From NCBI RefSeq assembly GCF_024211275.1, contig NZ_JAMLDX010000019.1, positions 24,014 to 88,013 on the forward strand: a stretch of DNA of 64,000 nt. Reading direction: 5' to 3'. Shown piece after piece: positions 35,007 to 42,578 of this stretch. Both the position numbers and the translations under genes were made by a program. Each line of letters opens with the position of its first letter. The first letter of the stretch is position 1. Under the pieces are notes generated by a model. It was given only the letters and a program-made list of their open reading frames with translations, was not told where the DNA came from and did no database searches. The DNA is from Sphingomonas tagetis. Its GTDB lineage: Bacteria > Pseudomonadota > Alphaproteobacteria > Sphingomonadales > Sphingomonadaceae.

Positions 35007-36083
35007 TCAATCGAACAGCGGCATCCCGCTCTGGTCTCCGACCGGCGCGAAGTTCGATACCGCAACCCCGACCAACCGGATTCCCAGCCGGACCGGATAA
35101 AGCGAACGGACAAGGTCGAGGCTGGTCTGCCTCAGCTGCTCGTGATCGCAAACGGGTTGGGCGCTTGTGCGGCTTCGGGTCACCTGCCTGAAGTCCGCGA
35201 ATTTCGCCTTCAAGGTGACCGTGCGGCCAAACATCTGCCGGCTCTCGCACCAGCCCGCAACATCGTCGGCCATGCGCAGAACGCCTGCCTCGATCTCTTC
35301 GGGCGCCGTCAGGTCGCGATCGAAGGTGGTCTCGGAACCGGAGGACTTGCGCTCGCGGTTGGGATTGACCGGACGGTCGTCCTGCCCCCTCGCTATTCCA
35401 AAATACCAGTCCGCCGAGCTCCCGAAATGGGCCGCGAGGAATCCCATCGACTGCGCCTTGAGGTCGGCGCCCGTTTCGATGCCGAGGCGCTTCATCTTCG
35501 CCGCTGTCACCGGCCCCACGCCGTGAAACCGGGCGACCGGCAACGCTTCGACCCATGCCGGTCCCATGTCGGGCGTGACGGCAAACTGGCCGTTGGGCTT
35601 GCGATGATCCGATGCGAGCTTGGCAAGGAACTTGTTGTACGAAATGCCGGCCGAAGCGGTGAGGCCAGTTTCCTCGAATATGCGGGCTCTGATTTCCTTG
35701 GCCGTCGTCCACGCCGTCTCGATGCCCCGCCGGTTCGCCGTCACATCGAGATACGCCTCGTCCAGCGAGAGCGGCTGGATGAGGTGGGTATAGTCGCCGA
35801 AAATCGCATGGATCTGACTGGAAACGGCGCGATAAACGTCGAACCGCGGAGGGACGAAGAGAAGCTCCGGACACCGTCGCAGCGCGGTAACCGAGGGCAG
35901 CGCCGAACGGACGCCGAACGCCCTCGCCTCGTAACTTGCAGCCGCGACAACGCCGCGTGGCCCTGCATAGCCGACCGCCACCGGCCTGCCGCTTAGCTCG
36001 GGATTATCGCGCTGTTCCACCGACGCGAAGAATGCATCCATGTCGATATGGATGATCTTCCTGATGGAGAGCGGATTGGCCAC
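35007..36083 (-). CDS. dinB: DNA polymerase IV
   Basis: 358 residues of a Y-family translesion polymerase. Catalytic acidic motifs are IHIDMDAFFASVEQRD at the N terminus and LSLDEAYLDV. The thumb has the helix-hairpin-helix GVGPVTAAKMKRLGI. The little-finger domain follows (SSGSETTFDRDL), and the C terminus QSGMPLFD fits a sliding-clamp binding motif. It copies past lesions at the replication fork, usually as part of the SOS or stress response. The start is GTG 36083. No clear LexA box was identified. Confidence 0.93.
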   Translation of the reverse strand: MANPLSIRKIIHIDMDAFFASVEQRDNPELSGRPVAVGYAGPRGVVAAASYEARAFGVRSALPSVTALRRCPELLFVPPRFDVYRAVSSQIHAIFGDYTHLIQPLSLDEAYLDVTANRRGIETAWTTAKEIRARIFEETGLTASAGISYNKFLAKLASDHRKPNGQFAVTPDMGPAWVEALPVARFHGVGPVTAAKMKRLGIETGADLKAQSMGFLAAHFGSSADWYFGIARGQDDRPVNPNRERKSSGSETTFDRDLTAPEEIEAGVLRMADDVAGWCESRQMFGRTVTLKAKFADFRQVTRSRTSAQPVCDHEQLRQTSLDLVRSLYPVRLGIRLVGVAVSNFAPVGDQSGMPLFD

Positions 36084-36209
36084 GGCTCACGTCTAGCAAC
36101 CCATGAACAGACTGGGAACAGGCAGCCGCCGCGTTTGATTGATCGAGGTAAGCGACGCAACCAGGTCAGCGGGATACACCAGATTGGGCGGGGGGCCGTA
36201 CAAGGGAGC

Positions 36210-36458
36210 ATGCCGTTGGCCACGTCGCCTCTCCACGAAACGCAAGAGGAGCTCGTTGCCGGAAGCTCCGCCTTCTACGTCGCACGCGCGCGCGAGGCGA
36301 TGACGCTCGCCGAGGCCGAACCGTTGCAGGCCCGGCGTCTCATTCATTTGCGTGCGGCTGATCGCTGGGTTCAGCTCGCCGAACGAATGCGACGCGTCGA
36401 GCGATGCGCGCGGGAGCGGATCGCTCGTGCAGGCGTGGGAAGCGCAGGGAACCCTTAG
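36210..36458 (+). CDS. small helical hypothetical protein
   Basis: 82 residues with a charged helix pair (FYVARAREAMTLAEAEPLQA, RRLIHLRAADRWVQLAERMR). The layout, one helix with AREAMxLAEAEPL then a helix with AAxRWxxLAExxxR, is common in unnamed sphingomonad proteins. AAGGGAG lies just before ATG 36210, a little too close, so the start may be a later codon. The last 100 bases of this gene and the sequence up to the next gene are repeated in decayed form at about 20985-21100. Confidence 0.5.
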   Translation: MPLATSPLHETQEELVAGSSAFYVARAREAMTLAEAEPLQARRLIHLRAADRWVQLAERMRRVERCARERIARAGVGSAGNP

Positions 36459-36528
36459 GCCCTGCGCACGACATGAAACCTTGGGAATCTTCAGTCGTTT
36501 GCGGCGCATGGCTGCAATGGAGAATGGC

Positions 36529-36708
36529 ATGACGGACGACAAACAAGCGACAGGCTCGCCGGATCGGGACCGGATTAGCCTGAGTGAGGACTATGAGGTC
36601 CGCGATTGGTCAAATAGCCTTGGCGTCAGCGAAGAACGCCTGCGCGAAGCCGTCCAGGCGGTCGGGAACTCGGCGGATAAGGTCCGTGCGTACCTGAGCG
36701 GCAAGTGA
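36529..36708 (+). CDS. DUF3606 family protein (intact copy)
   Basis: 59 residues: RISLSEDYEVRDWSNSLGVS, EERLREAVQAVGNSADKVRA, then YLSGK. This is a full DUF3606 domain, a short helical fold with a helix-turn-helix look, frequently found among stress genes of sphingomonads and rhizobia. GGAG lies seven bases before ATG 36529. Its stop overlaps the next gene's GTG. A decayed copy is at 21100-21273 and a diverged one at 27615-27803. Confidence 0.8.
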   Translation: MTDDKQATGSPDRDRISLSEDYEVRDWSNSLGVSEERLREAVQAVGNSADKVRAYLSGK

Positions 36709-36971
36709 GCGAAATGGATACCGCCCTCACCGCGCCTGTCGAACGTGTCGCCCGCGTCCTCGCTGGTCACGAGTTGAGCCGGAACGGTGAGGGCGACATG
36801 CCATCGGCTGGTGAGGCCGTCGATGCGCTATGGCCAGAATATGCTGGTACCGCGCTCGCGGTTCTCAAGACCTTGCGCGAGCCCAGCGCACGCATGGCGG
36901 CTGTCGGCGACATCGCGACATGGGACCGGATGATACTGGCCGCAATCGATGACGAGACCATGATCGATTAG
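36705..36971 (+). CDS. hypothetical protein coupled to DUF3606
   Basis: 88 residues from a GTG that overlaps the previous TGA (GTGA); ATG 36714 is an in-frame alternative. The protein has a helix (APVERVARVLAGHELSRNGE), then VDALWPEYAGTALAVLKTLR, and an acidic end (LAAIDDETMID). I do not recognise a family, but the coupling and the neighbour's codon style support coding. Confidence 0.5.
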   Translation: MSEMDTALTAPVERVARVLAGHELSRNGEGDMPSAGEAVDALWPEYAGTALAVLKTLREPSARMAAVGDIATWDRMILAAIDDETMID

Positions 36972-37085
36972 CGGTGATAGTGCCGTCTTCAAAACAACGG
37001 GGGTGTCCGGCTTCCGGGAGAGGGCACCTGCGGCATCCCACCGTACCACAGATACTCTTACCTTCGTGAGATCGCCGCCACGACC

Positions 37086-37453
37086 GTCGGCGTAGGCGTC
37101 ATAGATCGCGATCTGGTCGTGCGTCAGCAATGCTCGAGCGGGGCATGTCCAACGCCACGAAAGGTCAGCGCCCGCGCGGCGTAAAGGCTGAGCGCCTTGA
37201 GGTCGCGTGCGACGATCTCCATCGCGGCAATGCCGCCACTGGCGATCGCCGCCATGAAGGCATCGCGGGTCTCGAACGCGCCACCCGGTCCCCAGAGACC
37301 AAGCCGCGTCGCGTAGCAGAGATTGGCGGGATCGGCTGCCCCCGTCGCGGAGATATACAGCACGCAGGCCCGCGGCAGCAGATTCTGCAGCCGGACGCCG
37401 GCAAGGCCTTTGGCGTTGTCGCGCGACGACGGGATCAGCCCTGCCGCGTGGGC
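37086..37453 (-). pseudogene. fragment of a strawberry-notch (SNO) helicase-type gene
   Basis: The minus strand reads HAAGLIPSSRDNAKGLAGVR, LQNLLPRACVLYISATGAAD, PANLCYATRLGLWGPGGAFE and AFMAAIASGGIAAMEIVARD, which are consecutive blocks of the large bacterial strawberry-notch-like proteins found on plasmids and phages. After FRGVGHAPLEHC the frame stops, and the next block LTHDQIAIYDAYAD continues in another frame. Beyond that the homology ends. Only about 120 of an expected 1000 or more residues remain, so this is debris of a mobile-element gene. Confidence 0.75.
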
Positions 37454-37516
37454 ACACAGGGTTGTGCACACGCACACCGACACAAGTTACTTCGCATGGC
37501 CCTGACGTGATGAATC

Positions 37517-39037
37517 CTACTGGTGTGGTGCACCGAAGAGGCGGGCGTGCTGCCGCCGCAGCATTGCCTTCTGCACCTTTCCCATCGAATTCTTCGGTAG
37601 CCCATCCACGAACAACACCTGCCGCGGCTGTTTGAAGCGGGCAAGTTTGTCCGCCAGCGCGGCGATAATCGCTGCTGCATCGGCAAAACCTGGGTCATGC
37701 GGGACTACCACGGCAACGACCGCCTCGCCCAGATCCGGATGCGGCAAGCCGATCACAGCCACCTCGTGGACTGCCTCCAACTCGCCGATCGCATCCTCGA
37801 CCTCCGCGGGATAGACGTTGAAGCCGCCGGCGATGATGAGATCCTTTTCGCGTCCGACGATCGACACATAGCCGCGATCGTCGATGCGGCCGAGGTCGCC
37901 GGAGATGAAGAAATCGTCGCGGAACTCGGCCTCGGTCTTCTCCGGCATCCGCCAATAGCCTTTGAACACATTGGGTCCGCGGATTTCGATGACCCCAACC
38001 TCTCCCTGGGGCAGCACGCGTCCCGTCGCGGGCTCGGCGATCCGGATCTCGACGCCCGGCAATGGGAACCCGACGGTCCCCGGTATGCGGTCGCCGTCAT
38101 AGGGGTTGGAGGTGTTCATGTTCGTTTCGGTCATGCCATATCGTTCGAGGATCGCATGGCCCGTGCGCGACGCGAATGCGCGGTGAATGTCGGGGGCGAG
38201 CGGCGCCGATCCGGAGACGAACAGCCGCATGTGCGCCACCAGCTCGCGATCGAACCCCGCTTCACCGAGCAGTCGGATATAGAAGGTCGGTACGCCCATC
38301 ATCACGGTCGCGCGCGGGAGCGCGGCGATCACCGCGCCAGCGTCGAAGCGCGGCAGGAAGATCATCGATGCGCCACTGGCCAGCGTGACGTTGGTCGCCA
38401 CGAACAGGCCGTGGGTGTGAAATATCGGCAGTGCGTGGAGCAGCACATCGTTCGCGGTGAACCGCCACGCCTCGCGCAACGTGAAGGCGTTGGAGGCGAG
38501 GTTGCCGTGACTAAGCATCGCGCCCTTCGACCGCCCGGTGGTGCCGGAGGTGTAGAGGATCGCGGCGAGATCGCCGTCGTCGCGCGTGACAGTGTCGAAC
38601 GCCTGCGACGCCCCGTTTGCCAGTTCGGCCAGCGTGCCGCCACGGTCCGCGTCGAGCGTCTCGACCGCGATTCCCGCAGCCGCCGGCAATGCCGAAATCG
38701 CGCCGGCCATACCCGGATCGCACACGATCAGCGCCGGCTGCGCATCGCCGACGAAATAGTCGAGTTCGCCGGCGGTGTAGGCGGGGTTGAGCGGCAGGAA
38801 GACCGCGCCCGCGCGGAGGCAACCGAGATAGAGCATCAACATCTCGATGCTCTTCTCGACCTGCACCGCGACCCGATCGCCGATCCCGACGCCCAGCGCG
38901 CGAAGCGTGTTGGCATAGCGCGCCGACGATGTTTCGACAGCGCCATAGCTCAGCGCGGCGCCATCGGGCAGCCATGCGAAAATGCGGTCGCTTTCTGCAG
39001 GGAATTGCGCCGCGAGGCGGGCGTAGAGGTTGTTCAT
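37517..39037 (-). CDS. matB: malonyl-CoA synthetase
   Basis: 506 residues of the ANL adenylate-forming family. Motifs are YTSGTTGRSKGAMLSHGNL (phosphate loop), YGMTETNMNTSNPYDGDR, SGDLGRIDDRGYVSIVGREK, DLIIAGGFNVYP and KNSMGKVQKAML with the adenylation lysine. The RxGTVGFPLPG segment and the MTETNMNTSNPYDG block are what I expect of malonyl-CoA synthetase. It makes malonyl-CoA from malonate, CoA and ATP. The start overlaps the stop of the decarboxylase gene by four bases. Confidence 0.9.
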   Translation of the reverse strand: MNNLYARLAAQFPAESDRIFAWLPDGAALSYGAVETSSARYANTLRALGVGIGDRVAVQVEKSIEMLMLYLGCLRAGAVFLPLNPAYTAGELDYFVGDAQPALIVCDPGMAGAISALPAAAGIAVETLDADRGGTLAELANGASQAFDTVTRDDGDLAAILYTSGTTGRSKGAMLSHGNLASNAFTLREAWRFTANDVLLHALPIFHTHGLFVATNVTLASGASMIFLPRFDAGAVIAALPRATVMMGVPTFYIRLLGEAGFDRELVAHMRLFVSGSAPLAPDIHRAFASRTGHAILERYGMTETNMNTSNPYDGDRIPGTVGFPLPGVEIRIAEPATGRVLPQGEVGVIEIRGPNVFKGYWRMPEKTEAEFRDDFFISGDLGRIDDRGYVSIVGREKDLIIAGGFNVYPAEVEDAIGELEAVHEVAVIGLPHPDLGEAVVAVVVPHDPGFADAAAIIAALADKLARFKQPRQVLFVDGLPKNSMGKVQKAMLRRQHARLFGAPHQ

Positions 39038-40380
39038 CCTTGTCGTTCCATCAGCTTGGCATTGTCGGAACCGAGCGTCGCGGCAAGCTGCCGGAACGGC
39101 TTGCCGGTCGCGGTTGAGCCGTGATTGGCGAAGCGCTCGTGCAGCTCCTCGATCGCCGGCAGATCATAGAGATAGTTGACCATCATGCCCGCGCTCTGGC
39201 GCAGGCCCTTGGGCGAGCTATCGCCCAGCCAGTTGAGTTGCTCCAGCCGAGCGCCGTTGCCGAGATGGAAGCGCGCGACCGGATCGGCTGGCCGTCCATC
39301 GCCATTCTTCGCTTCGAGGAAGTAGCGGACCGCCTGGGCGAGCAGCCGGTCGCGATGGGCTCCGTCCCCTTCCTGCGATTGCGCGGCCAGTGCGGCATCC
39401 TCGCCGCGCAGCCAGTTCATGAAGCCGGGAATTGGCGAGAGCGTAACGAAGCGCTCCAAGGTCGGGATCTCGCGCCTGAGATCGGTCGCGACCTGCTTGA
39501 TCAGGAAATGCCCGAACGAGATACCGCGCAGGCCGGGCTGGCAGTTGCTGATCGAATAGAAGACGGCGGTGGTCGCCTCGCCACTCGCCAGCGGCACGCG
39601 GTCTTCGGCCAGCAGCGCCTGGATGCTGCCCGGCACCTCACGCGTCAGCGCGACCTCGACGAAGATCAGCGGATCGTCCGGGATGGCGGGGTGGAAGAAG
39701 GCGTAGCAGCGGCGGTCGGGCGGATCGAGCCGGCTGCGCAGGTCGTTCCAGTCGCGAATGTCGTGCACCGCCTCATAACGGATCACGCGCTCGAGCAGAT
39801 TGGCGGGGGAGGACCAGTTGATCGCGCGCATCGACAGGAAACCGCGGTTGAACCACGACTGGAGCAGATGAGCGAGATCGGCCTCGGCCAGCGCTACGCC
39901 CGGCACCCCGCGCATGGCGAGCAAATCCTCGCGCATCTCCACCAGCGCGGCCGTGCCGCCGGGCGCGAGGTTCAGGCGGCGGAACAGCTCCTGGCGCGGC
40001 GCCTCGATCGCGCTGGCGAGCGCAGGATGCGCGTCCCAGCCCTCGGTTTGAAACTTCGCCCAGGCGGCGTCGAGCGTCGCCCGGTCGGGGTTGAAGTCGC
40101 GCGACAGGGCCTGGAAGAAGTCCGCGCGCTCGTCCGGCCCGGCCGCCTCATATAGTCGCAGGAGATCGGTCGCGATCGCGACGCCCGAGGCCTCGCCGCG
40201 GTTGGAGATCAGGTCGCGCGCCAAGCCGCACAGCATCTCGACTCGCGAGCATGCGGCCCGCGCAGGTTCGAACGCGGCAAACGGCAGATGCTTGCGCAGC
40301 AGCTCGCGGCCCTGGCGCGAGAAGCCCTGCAACAGCTCGGACAACGAAGTACGATCCACGACGCCCATCTCCATTCCCAT
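39034..40380 (-). CDS. matA: malonyl-CoA decarboxylase
   Basis: 448 residues of the MCD family, with family blocks FNRGFLSMRAINWSSPANLL, RRCYAFFHPAIPDDPLIFVE, YSISNCQPGLRGISFGHFLI, LERFVTLSPIPGFMNWL and RFHLGNGARLEQLNWLGDSS. It converts malonyl-CoA to acetyl-CoA and CO2, completing malonate breakdown after MatB. I start at ATG 40380; ATG 40374 and 40407 are in frame, and the last lies inside the operator region. No peroxisome or mitochondrial-type extension is present. Confidence 0.9.
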   Translation of the reverse strand: MGMEMGVVDRTSLSELLQGFSRQGRELLRKHLPFAAFEPARAACSRVEMLCGLARDLISNRGEASGVAIATDLLRLYEAAGPDERADFFQALSRDFNPDRATLDAAWAKFQTEGWDAHPALASAIEAPRQELFRRLNLAPGGTAALVEMREDLLAMRGVPGVALAEADLAHLLQSWFNRGFLSMRAINWSSPANLLERVIRYEAVHDIRDWNDLRSRLDPPDRRCYAFFHPAIPDDPLIFVEVALTREVPGSIQALLAEDRVPLASGEATTAVFYSISNCQPGLRGISFGHFLIKQVATDLRREIPTLERFVTLSPIPGFMNWLRGEDAALAAQSQEGDGAHRDRLLAQAVRYFLEAKNGDGRPADPVARFHLGNGARLEQLNWLGDSSPKGLRQSAGMMVNYLYDLPAIEELHERFANHGSTATGKPFRQLAATLGSDNAKLMERQG

Positions 40381-40406
40381 ACTCAACACGCGTTCAATGG
40401 CGCGCA

Positions 40407-40446
40407 TGTATACCGTATGGCGTAAACTCGAAATATGTGTATACCG
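40407..40446. promoter_or_regulatory. divergent mat control region with two TGTATACCG sites
   Basis: TGTATACCG occurs at 40407-40415 and again at 40438-40446 in the same orientation, 31 bp apart, about three helical turns. Each holds the palindromic core GTATAC. GTATAC-type cores are known for MatR-like GntR regulators of malonate genes. The region lies between the decarboxylase start and the regulator start. Confidence 0.65.
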
Positions 40447-40481
40447 AACAAGAGGCAATATGAAATTGCCCGGAGAGGCCG

Positions 40482-41165
40482 ATGAACGCGCAATCCGACC
40501 GCGGTGACGATGTCGAGGATGATCGCCGGACCTTGTTGTCCGATCGCGTCCGCAACGCGCTCACCGACGCCATCGCCTCGGGCGAACTCGAGCCCGGTAG
40601 CCCGCTCGACGAACAGTCGCTCGCGGATCGCCATGGCGTCTCGCGAACGCCGGTGCGCGAAGCGCTGCGGCAATTGCAGTCGAGCGGGCTGGCCGAGACC
40701 ATCGGGCGCCGCATGGTGGTCGCACAGGTCACGACCCAGCGCGTCATGGAGATGTTCGAGGCGATGGCGGAAATCGAGGCGGTGTGCGTCCGGCTCGCCA
40801 CCTATCGCATGACCCCGCTCGAACGCAGCCAGCTCCTCCAGATCCATGACGCGACCGAAGCAGCGGCTGCGAGTGGCGATTTCGACGGCTATGACGGGCT
40901 CAACCGTGATTTCCACGAAACGCTGTACCGCGCGACGCACAATGGCGTGCTGATCGAGCAAGCGCTGGCGCTGCGCAGCCGGCTGGCGGCATTCCGACGG
41001 GTGCAGCTGCGCCAGCAGGGGCGGCTGGACCGGTCACGGACCGAGCATGACGATCTGATCCGCGCAATCAACGAAGGCGATGGCGAGACCGCCGCGCGCC
41101 GCATGCGTGCGCACATGCTGACTGCCGCGCGCGCGCTCGATTCATATCTCAAAGAACAGAAGTAA
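40482..41165 (+). CDS. matR: GntR/FadR-family regulator of malonate genes
   Basis: 227 residues. The N-terminal winged helix shows LLSDRVRNALTDAIASGELE, PGSPLDEQSLADRHGVSRTP and VREALRQLQSSGLAE; the C-terminal FCD ligand domain shows MFEAMAEIEAVCVRLATYRM, DGLNRDFHETLYRATHN and HDDLIRAINEGDGETAARRM. Divergent placement next to malonate genes makes it the expected MatR, which senses malonate or malonyl-CoA in relatives. Naming rests on context rather than on a specific residue. Confidence 0.85.
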   Translation: MNAQSDRGDDVEDDRRTLLSDRVRNALTDAIASGELEPGSPLDEQSLADRHGVSRTPVREALRQLQSSGLAETIGRRMVVAQVTTQRVMEMFEAMAEIEAVCVRLATYRMTPLERSQLLQIHDATEAAAASGDFDGYDGLNRDFHETLYRATHNGVLIEQALALRSRLAAFRRVQLRQQGRLDRSRTEHDDLIRAINEGDGETAARRMRAHMLTAARALDSYLKEQK

Positions 41166-41201
41166 GGCGTACCGCGCACAGCGGGCGATGGGGAGGATAG
41201 A

Positions 41202-42440
41202 TTGGCGCATTTGATTCTGGTCGGCGCACTCGCCTTGGTATTTCTGGTCGCAACCGTGCGGCCGATCAACATGGGGCTGCTGGCCTTTGCCGCGGCGTTC
41301 CTGGCCGGTGTGCTGCTGGTCGGCCTGCCCGCCAAGGAAGTGCTCGCCGGGTTTCCGGGCGATCTGGTGGTCGCGCTGGTCGGGGTGACCTTCCTGTTCG
41401 CGATCGCGGAACGCAATGGTGCGATCGAATGGGTCGTTCAGGGCCTTGCCCGCATGCTCGGCCATCGCGCGGTGGCGATGCCGTGGGTGATCTTCATCGC
41501 GTCGGCGGTGCTCACCTCGTTCGGTGCGCTTGGCCCGGCGGCGGTCGCGATCGTCGCGCCGGTCGCGCTGCGATTCGCCGCGCAACACCGGATCAGCGCG
41601 CTGATGATGGGGCTGATGACGATCCACGGCGCACAGGCCGGCGCCTTCTCGCCCACCTCGGTCTATGGCGGCATCACGAACGGCGTGATCGCGAAGGCGG
41701 GTATCGCACCCGATCCGATCATGCTGTTCTCGGCCAGCCTGTTCTTCAACCTGGCCATTGCGGTGCTGGTGTTTCTCGCCTTTGGCGGCCTGCGCCTGCT
41801 GCGCGACGCGCCCGAGCCTGCGGTGGCGCCCGAGCCGGTCGCACCCGAGCTGGCGCGCGAACGGCTGTTCACCCTGCTCGTGCTCGGCGCGATGGCGGTG
41901 GCGGCGGTCGGCTTCCGGGTCGATATCGGCGTTGCCAGCATGGTCGCCGCTGCGCTGCTCGCGATTCTCGCGCCGCGCTCGCAAAAGAGCGCGGTCGACC
42001 GGGTCGCCTGGTCGACGGTGCTGCTGATCGCCGGCGTCGTTACCTATGTCGCACTGTTGCAGCGAGTCGGGACCGTGGACGCTGCGGGCGACCTGATCGC
42101 GGGCCTGGGTTCCCCTCTGATCGCCGCGCTGCTGCTCTGCTATCTTGGCGGCGTGGTTTCGGCCTTCGCCTCCTCGACCGCCTTGCTCGGCATCGTCGTG
42201 CCGCTCGCCGTGCCGTTTCTCGGCCAGGGCGGGATCAGCGCGATGGGCGCGGTGGCGGCGATCGCGATCTCGACCACCATCGTCGACACCTCCCCCTTCT
42301 CGACCAACGGCGCGCTGGTCGTGGCGAACGCGCTCGAAGCGGATCGCGACCGGCTGGTACGCCAGCTGCTCGGCTACAGCGCGTTGATCACGTTGCTGGG
42401 GCCGCTGGTCGCCTGGGCGGTGTTCGTCCTGCCGGGCTGA
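41202..42440 (+). CDS. matC: malonate (dicarboxylate) carrier
   Basis: 412 residues with about eleven membrane helices and the ArsB/NhaD-like ion-transporter fold. The N terminus (GALALVFLVATVRPINMGLL) and FSPTSVYGGITNGVIAKAGI are as in MatC-type dicarboxylate carriers; the duplicated loop VDTSPFSTNGALVVANA is in the second half. The start is TTG 41202, six bases after GGGAGGATAGA. It lies 36 bp downstream of matR on the same strand, so the two are probably co-transcribed, and it should bring malonate into the cell. Confidence 0.85.
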   Translation: MAHLILVGALALVFLVATVRPINMGLLAFAAAFLAGVLLVGLPAKEVLAGFPGDLVVALVGVTFLFAIAERNGAIEWVVQGLARMLGHRAVAMPWVIFIASAVLTSFGALGPAAVAIVAPVALRFAAQHRISALMMGLMTIHGAQAGAFSPTSVYGGITNGVIAKAGIAPDPIMLFSASLFFNLAIAVLVFLAFGGLRLLRDAPEPAVAPEPVAPELARERLFTLLVLGAMAVAAVGFRVDIGVASMVAAALLAILAPRSQKSAVDRVAWSTVLLIAGVVTYVALLQRVGTVDAAGDLIAGLGSPLIAALLLCYLGGVVSAFASSTALLGIVVPLAVPFLGQGGISAMGAVAAIAISTTIVDTSPFSTNGALVVANALEADRDRLVRQLLGYSALITLLGPLVAWAVFVLPG

Positions 42441-42522
42441 ACGCCGGGCTGTCCTGACGCTTCGGTGATCGAGCGGCGATGGCTGCACCATCGTCCGGCG
42501 ATCTCGCGCGGCCCAGTCCAGC

Positions 42523-42552
42523 AAAAGGGCCCGGTCGTTGCCGACCGGGCCC
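42523..42552 (-). terminator. Rho-independent terminator of the siderophore receptor
   Basis: A perfect 11-bp stem (GGGCCCGGTCG and its complement) with loop TTGC at 42527-42552. On the minus strand the stem is followed by TTTT at 42526-42523. It is 26 bp past the receptor's stop codon. Confidence 0.85.
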
Positions 42553-42578
42553 CGAGAAAGCGGGTGAGAGACCGCTGG

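Noticed and set aside
34653..35996. A 447-codon plus-strand frame opposite dinB.
   Set aside because: dinB has all catalytic motifs; the plus frame is a shadow that also runs through the thioredoxin remnant.
41142..42524. A 460-codon minus-strand frame opposite matC.
   Set aside because: Extremely rich in Arg, Gln, Asp and His, as expected of the reverse of a membrane-protein gene.
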